Assembly: GCA_937873455.1 (NCBI GenBank)
Contig: CALMYG010000043.1
Location: 202,930-266,929, forward strand
Length of the DNA stretch: 64,000 nt
Source of the DNA: an uncultured Verrucomicrobiota bacterium
GTDB lineage: Bacteria; Verrucomicrobiota; Kiritimatiellia; CAIVKH01
Direction: 5' to 3'
In this document: positions 25,358 to 34,199 of the stretch, in pieces
How the letters are laid out: each line of letters begins with the position of its first letter
Numbering within the stretch: position 1 is the first letter of the stretch
Position numbers and translations under genes: made by a program
Notes under the pieces: model-generated
Told to the model about the DNA's origin: nothing
Database searches by the model: none
What the model saw: only the letters and a program-made list of their open reading frames with translations

Positions 25358-27988
25358 TCATCGAGTAGAATCGGCGGCGCCCCCCCCGGTGTTGGTAACC
25401 GCGCCGCTAATCACCTCCACCCTGACATCGTCAATCCACACATAGTCGTCTGACGCCATGCCTGAGGACGAAAGAAAGCGGAGATGCGTATTCGTGGTTA
25501 AAAACGCGGCCAAACTGTAGTTGGTAGTCAGATAGGCCGCATCGGTTCCCGGGCCGGCAATGCGCCCAAGCTCGGTCCAGGTCGACCCGTTGGCGGAGGC
25601 GGAAATAGAGACGAAATCGCTGCTATTATCCATGCTATCGCGGCGATACGAAAACGAGAGCGTGGCATTGGTGAACTGGGCCAGGTTGAGTCGCCGGATC
25701 GCGCCACGGGTGTAACTGCTGTATCCGCGCAGGCGCATGGCGTACTCCTTCGCCGGAGCGGCGGCATCCGTCATGATGCGCACATAGCCGGATCCGGGTC
25801 CGTCCGACTCCCCCGCTTCCGTCCAGTTGCCGTTCCAGGCAAGACGACCGTCGCTGCCCGCGTAATGGGCCTGGTTAAAGTAATCGGCGAAATACCAATG
25901 GTTGGATGGCCCGGAAAGCACAATCCGCGTGCTGTTGGGTATCCAGGCGGTATAGGGCGGAACGGCATCGGTGAGACGAATCCCGGTCTGTGTCACCTGG
26001 GAGGTATTCGCAATAAAAAGGGTGTAGTGAATATCATCACCGGGATAAAGCGGCTCATTGGGGAAGGAAGCCTTGGCCAGACTCAAACCATACCGGGCGA
26101 TGGGAATAAATACATGGGATTCATGCTGCACCACCACGGCGTTAATGACGCCAAGCTCATTCTCGGGAAAGGGATCCAGAACCGTCACCACATAGTCAAC
26201 CACGCAGGTGGCGCCGACCATCAACGTACCGATGTTCAAACCGCTTTCATCCAGCGGAAAAGCAGTGAGCGCCGGCGGGACCGCATTATCGGGAACCGGA
26301 ACACCATTGAGGGTCGTGCTGTTGGCTTTGTATTCCGCGTTTGCCGCCCCGGCATCGAAGAGTATGACATTATGCTCGTTGTTAAAACCCTCGTTGGCGA
26401 CATGGATGCGAAAACGGATTTCATCGCCGGCGTTGGCGGCCTCCGGTTGGTTTCCTTCCATCCCCACAATGGTCCAGTTTTTGACCGAGGGGAGTGTAGG
26501 AAACGGCAGCACCTCGGTACCCATATCAAGAAAAGGATTCCCGGTCCCGGCGACATCCGGATCCAATCCCCACGCGCAGGCGATCGGAGTGCCATCCAGC
26601 GTGTAAATCCGCATGCGTGACTGGTCGCGGTCGCTGTTGTCGTAAATTTTCAACCGGGCCAACCGGAGGAGGTTGGTGTGAAAATCGTAGCGCCTGCCCA
26701 AGGGATCGGTTAGCGGTCCGGTCTCCGGGTTTCCGTCGAAATCGACATACACGGTTGTATTGCTCAATGCCGCCACCCAGATCGGGCTGCCGTTGTATTG
26801 AATGGGCGCCCCCCCCGCTCCTGGAGCCCACGGCACCAGCGCCATGGTGGTCAGCATCTTGTCGGACAGCAAGCCATAACCCCAATCGTGGGCCTGATTT
26901 GCGCCGGCGGGCTTTCGGGCATCCATGGTCATCGCCGGAATGAAATAATGGCCATTGGTATTAAAAAACCGGGCGGCGGTATTGGTGGGCATGACAAACG
27001 TATTCACCCCGTTTGCGGCCACGGTAACCGTGCTGGTGCTGCGCATGGTTTCACACACGATGGGAATGGCATGGGGATTCGGGTTAAAAAGCCAAATCTC
27101 GGCAAGATATCCGTTGGTGGCGCTGCATACCGGACTGTAGTAACTGGTATCCCACATATGCTCGGGATACAGGGTGAACCAGCGCATTTCATAATTGGAT
27201 CCGATATCGCCGGTCAGCAAATGGGCCTGTACCGGCTTGGAGGCGCGCAGGGTGGCGCCGGCGTGGACATTCGGCACTTCGCGGTGTTCACCCATATTGA
27301 GATAGACCGTTTCCTCGAAGATGCCGTCATTGTTGGCGTCAACTTCCAGGATCGTGGAATTGAAGCTGGCCATTACCGAAAGGGTCGAATACTCAAACAT
27401 CTCGTTGGTGCTGACGTTGACACCCACCGGCGCGCGGAAAAGGAAGCCGTGCTGTCCGACGTGCATCACTTGTTTTGCATCAGCCAAAACCTCGCCCGGT
27501 TGAGGTGCGTACATGGCCCGGGTCATGGACACCGGGCGGGTTACGGCGAACCGGTCGCCACCGTCAAAGAGAAAATTTGCGGGATTGCGCGGAACCGGGA
27601 TGTCGGTCTGCAGCGTGACAATCGTGCCTTCCCCGATCCGGTCCACGGCGAAACCGGGTGGAATGCCGTTGGCGGGATTGTTATCGCCCCACACCTGGGT
27701 GGTGCTTTGGGTCGGCTGGGTGATGTTGCTTTCGTAACCATCCTCCCAATGATCATAATATATCACGGTATTACTGACGCCGCCGGCAATGGAAATAATG
27801 CTACGCAGCGTCGACCCGATGTTTCCGCTGAAATTATCGATGGAACGGAGCGCCAGATGCACGGTGTCTTCCTTCAGCGGGACAAAATAAAATTGCGCGG
27901 CGGCATCGCCTCGCGCGGGAGCGGCAAACAACAGAACGGTTGCCATGACCGACCCCATCAACAGACCGACTCGCTTGTTTTTTTTCAT
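25358..27988 (-). CDS. Giant surface protein, upstream part (ends by frameshift at a C8 run)
   Basis: 876 residues with a clear signal peptide (KKNKR, hydrophobic to about residue 27). A large N-terminal region (about 30-480, with YYDHWEDGYE near 80) of unknown fold precedes one intact DUF11 domain (about 520-650) and the first half of a second (from about 655), which is interrupted by a beta-sandwich module of about 165 residues. The frame then runs through the C8 tract into TGA after GGGAADSTR. Dropping one base continues the DUF11 domain into the downstream part. Four bases separate it from the upstream gene 27992-28885. Confidence 0.8.
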   Translation of the reverse strand: MKKNKRVGLLMGSVMATVLLFAAPARGDAAAQFYFVPLKEDTVHLALRSIDNFSGNIGSTLRSIISIAGGVSNTVIYYDHWEDGYESNITQPTQSTTQVWGDNNPANGIPPGFAVDRIGEGTIVTLQTDIPVPRNPANFLFDGGDRFAVTRPVSMTRAMYAPQPGEVLADAKQVMHVGQHGFLFRAPVGVNVSTNEMFEYSTLSVMASFNSTILEVDANNDGIFEETVYLNMGEHREVPNVHAGATLRASKPVQAHLLTGDIGSNYEMRWFTLYPEHMWDTSYYSPVCSATNGYLAEIWLFNPNPHAIPIVCETMRSTSTVTVAANGVNTFVMPTNTAARFFNTNGHYFIPAMTMDARKPAGANQAHDWGYGLLSDKMLTTMALVPWAPGAGGAPIQYNGSPIWVAALSNTTVYVDFDGNPETGPLTDPLGRRYDFHTNLLRLARLKIYDNSDRDQSRMRIYTLDGTPIACAWGLDPDVAGTGNPFLDMGTEVLPFPTLPSVKNWTIVGMEGNQPEAANAGDEIRFRIHVANEGFNNEHNVILFDAGAANAEYKANSTTLNGVPVPDNAVPPALTAFPLDESGLNIGTLMVGATCVVDYVVTVLDPFPENELGVINAVVVQHESHVFIPIARYGLSLAKASFPNEPLYPGDDIHYTLFIANTSQVTQTGIRLTDAVPPYTAWIPNSTRIVLSGPSNHWYFADYFNQAHYAGSDGRLAWNGNWTEAGESDGPGSGYVRIMTDAAAPAKEYAMRLRGYSSYTRGAIRRLNLAQFTNATLSFSYRRDSMDNSSDFVSISASANGSTWTELGRIAGPGTDAAYLTTNYSLAAFLTTNTHLRFLSSSGMASDDYVWIDDVRVEVISGAVTNTGGGAADSTR
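25380..25387. other. Homopolymer of eight C where the surface gene changes frame
   Basis: Eight C on the plus strand (eight G in the message). With seven, the two parts form one continuous frame of about 2,341 residues; with eight, the product stops 27 bases later. The cause may be slippage in the genome, an assembly error or real decay. Confidence 0.8.
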
Positions 27989-27991
27989 GGG

Positions 27992-28885
27992 TTATTCCGC
28001 GGCGGACTTGCTTACCCGTATGCGCAGGCTGGACAACGTCGCCTTCTCCCCGTTGATCGTGGCCCACAGATCATCATCATTGCCGTGGTAGATGGCGATG
28101 GTTTCATAATCATCGGGCGCTTCCTCATTCTGGCGCTGAACTTCGTATTGACGGCCGCGGGCGCTTCTCCAAGCCATGCGCCACAGGACTCCCTCAACAT
28201 GCTCCAGGGTATGTATCTTCAACAAACATGCATCCGAAGCCGGATCAGTGCCGGCCAGGACCTCCTCGGTATCGGTGAAGCCGTCCCCATCGGTATCGGG
28301 ATTGTTTAAATCGGTCCCATAACTTTTCTCCCAGGAGTTATGAAGACCGTCCTGATCGTCGTCGTTATCGTCCAGGGGTTGTATGCCGGCATCAAACCGC
28401 GCGATGAAATTCTCGTTTTCCGACCAACTGACCGTGAACACCTGCGAGTCCTGGTAAAAAGAAGCTTCTTCCACACTCGCGGCATTGAATACACGTACAA
28501 AAATACGAGTTCCGGAAGCCGGCCGGGGCGTAAGCACCAAGCTAAATTTACCGGTGCGAGACCGAAGAATGGAAACACCGGCGCCAATACGACTGGCCAC
28601 CAGCAAGTCTGTTCGGGTATCAGCGGTTCCGAGGCGATCCGGCGGATAAACGACCCCATCGGCCGTTCGATACACGTGAACAAGACAGCCGACCTGATCT
28701 TCCCCCTCGCTTCCAGCCCTCTCCAGATCGGTCCCCTTCAACAAGGCATTGTATTCATCGCGAAGACCATCCGTCACTGAAATCAACTGCGAAACCACCG
28801 GGGGAGCCGCCGCGAATCCGAAGCCGCTGACCAGGGATAAACCCATTGCCATTGTGACCCCTAACACCATCCGGCTTGCATGCAT
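27992..28885 (-). CDS. Secreted protein with thrombospondin type-3-like calcium repeat
   Basis: 297 residues with a signal peptide (cleavage near AAA at 25-28). A central acidic region, DDNDDDQDGLHNSWEKSYGTDLNNPDTDGDGFTDTEE, read as two calcium-binding loops of the thrombospondin type-3 pattern, is flanked by a beta-rich N-terminal domain and a C-terminal beta domain (VEGVLWRMAWRSARGRQYEVQR). It is the first gene of the surface locus; the giant protein follows after 3-4 bases. Likely exported with it. The role is unknown. Confidence 0.75.
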   Translation of the reverse strand: MHASRMVLGVTMAMGLSLVSGFGFAAAPPVVSQLISVTDGLRDEYNALLKGTDLERAGSEGEDQVGCLVHVYRTADGVVYPPDRLGTADTRTDLLVASRIGAGVSILRSRTGKFSLVLTPRPASGTRIFVRVFNAASVEEASFYQDSQVFTVSWSENENFIARFDAGIQPLDDNDDDQDGLHNSWEKSYGTDLNNPDTDGDGFTDTEEVLAGTDPASDACLLKIHTLEHVEGVLWRMAWRSARGRQYEVQRQNEEAPDDYETIAIYHGNDDDLWATINGEKATLSSLRIRVSKSAAE

Positions 28886-28974
28886 GAAACCACCCTCTTG
28901 ATTGGGAGACTAGTCCCGCTACCAAAGCGAAAGCAACCAGCAAGTCAAAAGTTTTACTAAATTGCGACTTCGCC

Positions 28975-28992
28975 TGATTAACCGTTTAATCA
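28975..28992. promoter_or_regulatory. Palindrome upstream of the surface-protein operon and srkA
   Basis: TGATTAA, CCGT, TTAATCA is a perfect inverted repeat in the 227-base gap between the divergent surface-protein and srkA genes. The same TGATTAA/TTAATCA half-sites, with a nine-base gap, occur before the metal-uptake operon. The rest of this gap shows no gene or terminator. Confidence 0.35.
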
Positions 28993-29112
28993 TTACCACT
29001 ATAGATACCTGCTTTTACCGGGTTGATGGGTTCGGAAACCGGGCAAATCGCCTGACCCACCAGAAATTCTTAATGACGTATCCTGAACGAATTCCTAGAA
29101 TCGATATAAGCT

Positions 29113-30105
29113 ATGGCCCCACATCCGGATACCTCTGAAGCGTTGGCGGATTTTTCCCACCTGACGCCTGACTATGTCCTGGATCAGATTGAAAAAACGC
29201 TAGCCTGTTCCTGTACCAACCTCTGCCGCCCGCTCAACAGCTACATCAACCGGGTTTACGAAGTGCAAACCGCGGACGGTCGCTGGGTCATCATAAAATT
29301 TTACCGCCCCGGCCGCTGGTCGGAGAGTGCATTGCGGGATGAGTTGACCTTCCTGCGGGAACTGGCTGGCGAGGAATTACCCGTCGTCGCCCCCTTGGTA
29401 GCGACCGGGGACGGCTTGTCGCGCGATGCGCACGGAGTCTTCTTTTCGATCTTTCCCAAGATGGGCGGACGCCCGCTGGTCGAACCATCACCGGATCGCT
29501 GGCGGGAGCTTGGTCGCCTGCTCGCCCGCGTCCATGCGGTCGGCGCGCGCCAACCGCCGGAAAACCGCGTCCGGCTGCATCCGGAATACGTTACGCTGGA
29601 TCATCTAGATGCGATTCTCGCGGTCCCCTTCCCTTACGAAAGCCTCCGCCTCGACTACGCCGACGCGGTCGAGGACCTGATTGATATGATCGTCCCCCGC
29701 TTCGATGATCTGGACATGATTCGGATTCACGGCGATTGCCATGCCCAGAACCTGCTTGATCGCCCCGATGAACCGTTGACCCTGATCGATTTTGACGATA
29801 TGGCGGTTGGACCGGCCATACAGGATCTGTGGATGCTGCTTCCGGATCGACTCGAACGCGCCCGCCCGGAATTCTCATGGTTACGGGAAGGCTACGCGAC
29901 CTTTCGCTCCTTTCCGGATCACGAAACGAAAATCATCGAATCGTTGCGGGCGATGCGTTACGTTCATTACACCGCATGGTGCGCCCGCCAGAAGGCGGAC
30001 GGCGGATTTAACCGGCTTTCCCCGGATTGGGGGTCGGAGTCTTATTGGAAAAAAGAAATGGATGATTTACGGCGGCAAATGGCGTTAATTCGTCAAGCGC
30101 CCTAA
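29113..30105 (+). CDS. srkA: Stress-response Ser/Thr kinase of the SrkA/YihE family
   Basis: 330 residues. The phosphotransferase fold has RWVIIKFYRP (ATP-binding Lys), RDELTFLREL, the catalytic HGDCHAQN with His near 206 and LIDFDDMAVGPAIQDLWMLL with the metal-binding Asp. These match E. coli SrkA (YihE), a protein kinase linked to envelope stress and cell death. It is read 21 bases ahead of cls, suggesting one transcript. Aminoglycoside-type kinases share the fold, but the motifs fit SrkA better. Confidence 0.88.
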   Translation: MAPHPDTSEALADFSHLTPDYVLDQIEKTLACSCTNLCRPLNSYINRVYEVQTADGRWVIIKFYRPGRWSESALRDELTFLRELAGEELPVVAPLVATGDGLSRDAHGVFFSIFPKMGGRPLVEPSPDRWRELGRLLARVHAVGARQPPENRVRLHPEYVTLDHLDAILAVPFPYESLRLDYADAVEDLIDMIVPRFDDLDMIRIHGDCHAQNLLDRPDEPLTLIDFDDMAVGPAIQDLWMLLPDRLERARPEFSWLREGYATFRSFPDHETKIIESLRAMRYVHYTAWCARQKADGGFNRLSPDWGSESYWKKEMDDLRRQMALIRQAP

Positions 30106-30126
30106 CCGCCTCAACCGGGCATTCCC

Positions 30127-31641
30127 ATGAACGTTCTGGCTTATGAAGCGGTCGGTGAAACCGCTTTTTGGCAGATGCTTTCGTTATCATCGATCCTGCA
30201 TCTGGCCGCGTTTGTTTGGGTGGCGCAGCACCTGATCCGCCATCGCCGCGATCCGGTTTCCATGATGTTGTGGATCATGGTGGCTTGGACCCTCCCCTTC
30301 TTCGGCTTCGTGCTCTACCTGACGTTTGGCATCAACCGCGTGGCCGCCAAAAGCTGGAAAAAAGAAAGTGCGAATCGCCGCTTTCTCGATGAACGCACAT
30401 CCCGGGAGGCCGCCGAACTGCCCTTATCCTATTGGCACTCGATCCGAGCCGCGGTGGCGCACGAACCCGCCGCTCCCGTCGCCCGGGCCATCGACCGCGT
30501 CGTTGCCGCCGAGGTAACGGACCATCCCCTGCTTGGCGGCAATCGCATTGATCTGCTGATCGACGGCGATGAAGCCTTCCCGCGCATGATGGCGGCAATC
30601 GAGTCCGCGCGTAACCACATCCACCTGCAAAGCTTCATCATCGGCAACGACGTGGTCGGCAAGGCCCTGATGGACCGGCTGGCCGCCAAAGCGCGCGAAG
30701 GGGTTCGGGTCCGGGTGTTGTACGACCGGTTTGGCTCCACCTTCGCCGTGCTGGGCGGCCTCTTCTACCGCTACCGGAACGTGCCGAACCTCCATATCGC
30801 CGGATGGTCCATGGCTCGCCTGTTTAAAAAACAATTTCCAGTGAATCTGCGCAATCACCGCAAAGTGCTGATTGTCGATGGCGTCACCGGCTTTACCGGT
30901 GGCATCAACCTTCAGGCCAAGAACATCACCCGCGAAAAACAGAGCCCCATCCGCGACTACCATGTCGCGCTCGCCGGCCCCATTGTTTCGGAACTCCAAT
31001 ATACGTTTTTGCGCGATTGGTATTACATTACCGATGAGGACCCGGACCACCTTCTTTGCGCCGAACATTTCCCCCGCCTTGAGCCGCAAGGTTCGGCGGC
31101 GATTCGAATGATCAATGGCGGACCCGCCACCGAGCTCGACGAGATTTGCGATACGCTGTTCGCGTGCCTGGTGAGTGCGCAAAAACAAATTCTCGCCGTA
31201 ACCCCGTACTTTATCCCCACCTCCGATATCATTCGCGGCCTGCGTCATGCCGCGCTGCGCGGCGTCGATGTCCGCGTGGTCGTGCCGCAAAAAAACAACC
31301 ATGTCTATGCCGGGTGGGCCGGTCGCGCCTACTACGACGAACTACTCGAGTCCGGGGTGCGGGTATACGAACGCCGCCCGCCGTTCATGCATGCCAAGGG
31401 CCTGCTGATTGATGACGAGGTCGCCATGATCGGCACGGCCAATCTTGATGTTCGCAGTTTGAAGCTTAATTACGAAACCAATCTTCTGGTTTACGACGAC
31501 GGATTTATCAACCGCCTCAAGGCGGTCATGCTGGACGAACTCGCCCGCAGCCATGAAATTGATCTGAACCTGTGGCGTCAGCGCCCGCTGGGGCAACGCA
31601 TGAAGGAAAACGCCAGCAGCATGCTGACCCCCATCCTCTAG
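30127..31641 (+). CDS. cls: Cardiolipin synthase (phospholipase D type)
   Basis: 504 residues: two N-terminal membrane helices (about 15-70), then two phospholipase-D domains with HxK motifs NHRKVLIVDG near 243 and HAKGLLIDDE near 419. The enzyme makes cardiolipin from two phosphatidylglycerol molecules at the inner membrane. The length is right for ClsA-type enzymes. It follows srkA closely. Confidence 0.93.
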   Translation: MNVLAYEAVGETAFWQMLSLSSILHLAAFVWVAQHLIRHRRDPVSMMLWIMVAWTLPFFGFVLYLTFGINRVAAKSWKKESANRRFLDERTSREAAELPLSYWHSIRAAVAHEPAAPVARAIDRVVAAEVTDHPLLGGNRIDLLIDGDEAFPRMMAAIESARNHIHLQSFIIGNDVVGKALMDRLAAKAREGVRVRVLYDRFGSTFAVLGGLFYRYRNVPNLHIAGWSMARLFKKQFPVNLRNHRKVLIVDGVTGFTGGINLQAKNITREKQSPIRDYHVALAGPIVSELQYTFLRDWYYITDEDPDHLLCAEHFPRLEPQGSAAIRMINGGPATELDEICDTLFACLVSAQKQILAVTPYFIPTSDIIRGLRHAALRGVDVRVVVPQKNNHVYAGWAGRAYYDELLESGVRVYERRPPFMHAKGLLIDDEVAMIGTANLDVRSLKLNYETNLLVYDDGFINRLKAVMLDELARSHEIDLNLWRQRPLGQRMKENASSMLTPIL

Positions 31642-31649
31642 AGGCGGGA

Positions 31650-32054
31650 TCAGACGAGAAAACGATCCCGGATATCAGGCGTCGGCAAGGGGCACTCCGC
31701 AACCTTCCCGAACCACCGATAACGGTGGCGGGCGATCCACCGGTAGACCGCATCGCGCAACGGCCGCGGGACAACGATGAGGATATATAGCAGCGGCCAG
31801 AGCCCGCGCAACCGCCGGGCGATCCGCAATGCCGCCGTGCTTTGATCGTACAGTTGGTCCCCTTCCGCGAGGATGATACTGCCACGATCCGAAGGCGGCC
31901 GCCCTCCCCGAATCAATGCCGCCTTCGCCACCGGAGTATCCAAGGGAGCAAACAAAAAACGAGCGCCAGGATCGCGGCGAATAATGAACGATACCGCCCC
32001 GTGACACAGCAGGCAGTGCCCGTCAAAATAAATGATGTCCGGTTTCATTTCCAC
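31650..32054 (-). CDS. DCC-family thiol-disulfide oxidoreductase-like protein (DUF393)
   Basis: 134 residues beginning with the family signature IIYFDGHCLLCHGAVSFIIRRDP; the D-C-xx-C motif is complete. It is a short soluble thioredoxin-like protein; the partner is not known. It converges on cls with 8 bases between, where a GATC-centred hairpin (31645-31670) lies. Confidence 0.85.
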   Translation of the reverse strand: MEMKPDIIYFDGHCLLCHGAVSFIIRRDPGARFLFAPLDTPVAKAALIRGGRPPSDRGSIILAEGDQLYDQSTAALRIARRLRGLWPLLYILIVVPRPLRDAVYRWIARHRYRWFGKVAECPLPTPDIRDRFLV

Positions 32055-32108
32055 CCTTACACCATAACCCTAATCGGGATCGTTGACCACTACCGGCACG
32101 CGACGCTG

Positions 32109-32180
32109 AAATAATCCGCAAAACCACATTGGGGCGGAGCAAAACGAGACCGCGTTGGCGCAAAATAATCCGCAAAACCA
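32109..32180. repeat. Pair of 18-base direct repeats
   Basis: AAATAATCCGCAAAACCA occurs at 32109-32126 and again at 32163-32180, starting 54 bases apart, in the noncoding gap between DUF393 and the helicase. No gene is seen in this gap. They may be binding sites or a decayed duplication. Confidence 0.6.
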
Positions 32181-32276
32181 TTGACGGGCCAAGGGTTTTC
32201 GATCATAAGACTCCTACCGATCCTTCGGCCCGGTATAGAACCGCACGACCAGGGATCATGAAAAAGCATAATCGTT

Positions 32277-33974
32277 ATGGTACGTTCCCTTATTAAAAAG
32301 GTGTTGAAAAGCCTCACCTCCGGCAAAAAGGCTCCCACTGAAAAAACCGAATCAGCGCCACCATCGGCTGCTGCGGAAAAGTCACCGGAAAACGAGTTCC
32401 GCCCCGGTCAGCGCCCTTCTCATCCCGGTCGCAAGGAGCGCTCCTCCGGCGGCCCCCGACGCGAGGGCGGTCGCGAAGACCGCCCCCCGCGCCATCACCA
32501 AGCCGATGACCAAGAGCGTCGCGGACGCAACCGGCGCCGCGGTGAACGCCCGCACCAGGAAAACAAACCCGGTGAACCCAAACCGGAACGCCGGTCGCAC
32601 GCCGCACCGGAAACGCCTCGAGCCGACCGCCATGAAGGCTGGAGCCTCAAAGACTACGACATCCCGGTTTCCGCGGGGAAAACTCGCTTTTATGATCTTA
32701 ACATCCACGACCGGCTCCTCCACGCCGTCGCCGATCTTGGATTCCAATACTGTACCCCGATCCAAGCCGAGGTCTTGCCTTACACCCTCACCGGTCGCGA
32801 TGCCTTCGGCCAGGCACAAACCGGAACCGGCAAAACCGCCGCGTTTGTCCTGGCGACCCTTGACTATTTCCTTCGGCATCCCCGTCAAGGGGAAGCACGG
32901 GTCGGCCGCCCGCGCGCCCTGGTCATCGCTCCGACCCGGGAATTGGTCATGCAAATCTACAACGATGCCGTTGCGCTCGGCAAATACACCGAGTTTGAAT
33001 TTGCGGTCCTGTTCGGCGGTATGGATTACGAAAAACAGCAACGCCAACTGCAGAACAAAGTAATCGACATGGTCTGCGCGACTCCCGGACGTTTGCTCGA
33101 CTTCAAACGGCGGGGGGATCTCGACCTCGGCGGCGTCGAAGTATTGATCCTTGACGAAGCGGACCGCATGCTGGACATGGGCTTTATTCCCGACGTCCGC
33201 GAAATTGTGCACAGCACGCCCCCCAAGCATAAACGGCAAACGCTGTTTTTCAGCGCCACCTTCACCGACGAAATCAAGCGCTTGGCTACGCAATGGACCA
33301 AAGACCCGGTGACCATCACGATCACCCCGGAAAGCGTGGCGGTCGACACCGTCGAGCAGGTGGTTTACATCGTCACCCTCAACGAGCGCTTCGCATTGGT
33401 GCATCACATCTTGAGCCGTCCGGACATGGAGCGCGCCATCATTTTCGTCAACCGCCGCTACGAGGCGGAGAAACTTGCCGATCAGTTGCACCGTTATGGT
33501 TTCCAGTGCGACTTGTTATCCGGCGCGGTGCCCCAGAACAAACGCATGCGGACCCTGGAAATGTTCAAGGAAGGTAAACTGCAGGTTCTGGTTGCCACCG
33601 ATGTCGCCGGACGCGGCCTCCACGTCGAGGGGGTCAGCCATGTGATCAACTTCAGCCTCCCGGAGGACCCGGAAGACTACGTGCACCGGATCGGCCGCAC
33701 CGGGCGGGCCGGCGCCACCGGCATTTCCATCAGCTTCGCCACCGAGGACGACGCCTACAACATTCCGGCGATTGAAAAATTTATTGGGCGATCCCTCCCC
33801 TGCACGCATCCGGAGGATGGCTGGCTGGTGCTCCCCGAGCCGCCCTCGGGTGTCAAAGCGCCCCTGCATCGATCCACCTCCCGCCCCCCGCGCCCGAATC
33901 GGCCAGGAGGACGCGGCGGCCCGCGCCCTGGGGGACGACCGGGTGGCGGACGTCGTCCTCCCCGAAAAGCTTGA
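32277..33974 (+). CDS. DEAD-box RNA helicase
   Basis: 565 residues. A basic, Pro-rich disordered N-terminus (1-125) precedes a RecA-like core with the Q-motif region YCTPIQAEVLP, AQTGTGKT near 183, PTRELVMQ, DEAD near 293, SATF near 326, VATDVAGRGLHVEGV and HRIGRTGRAG near 470; the last 50 residues are Arg/Pro/Gly-rich. The layout is that of RhlB/RhlE-type helicases. Likely works in RNA decay or ribosome assembly. The tRNA-Gly gene lies 32 bases downstream on the other strand. Confidence 0.93.
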   Translation: MVRSLIKKVLKSLTSGKKAPTEKTESAPPSAAAEKSPENEFRPGQRPSHPGRKERSSGGPRREGGREDRPPRHHQADDQERRGRNRRRGERPHQENKPGEPKPERRSHAAPETPRADRHEGWSLKDYDIPVSAGKTRFYDLNIHDRLLHAVADLGFQYCTPIQAEVLPYTLTGRDAFGQAQTGTGKTAAFVLATLDYFLRHPRQGEARVGRPRALVIAPTRELVMQIYNDAVALGKYTEFEFAVLFGGMDYEKQQRQLQNKVIDMVCATPGRLLDFKRRGDLDLGGVEVLILDEADRMLDMGFIPDVREIVHSTPPKHKRQTLFFSATFTDEIKRLATQWTKDPVTITITPESVAVDTVEQVVYIVTLNERFALVHHILSRPDMERAIIFVNRRYEAEKLADQLHRYGFQCDLLSGAVPQNKRMRTLEMFKEGKLQVLVATDVAGRGLHVEGVSHVINFSLPEDPEDYVHRIGRTGRAGATGISISFATEDDAYNIPAIEKFIGRSLPCTHPEDGWLVLPEPPSGVKAPLHRSTSRPPRPNRPGGRGGPRPGGRPGGGRRPPRKA

Positions 33975-34006
33975 GCAGAGGAAGAAACAGGAAAGTGGCG
34001 GGAAAA

Positions 34007-34080
34007 TGGAGCGGGCAGCGGGAATCGAACCCGCCTGGCTAGCTTGGAAGGCTAGAACTTTACCACTAAGCTATGCCCGC
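34007..34080 (-). tRNA. tRNA-Gly (UCC)
   Basis: The minus strand reads a 74-base cloverleaf: acceptor GCGGGCA, D-arm AGCTTAGTGGTAAAGT, anticodon loop CTTCCAA, T-arm GGCGGGTTCGATTCCCGCT. The anticodon TCC gives Gly. The 3' CCA is encoded (34007-34009). Confidence 0.97.
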
Positions 34081-34199
34081 TAACAAACTCGTCATAACCA
34101 TAATGATTGCCCGGCCAAGGTCAAGCCTGCGATGGTATTGTTTCAAAACAACGTGCATTCCCAATAAAATGTGCTAGGTTCCCGCGAAGGCAACATATC

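Noticed and set aside
31645..31670. CGGGATC...GATCCCG hairpin between cls and DUF393 as a terminator
   Set aside because: Seven-base stem but no T run on either side; may still be a weak structure.
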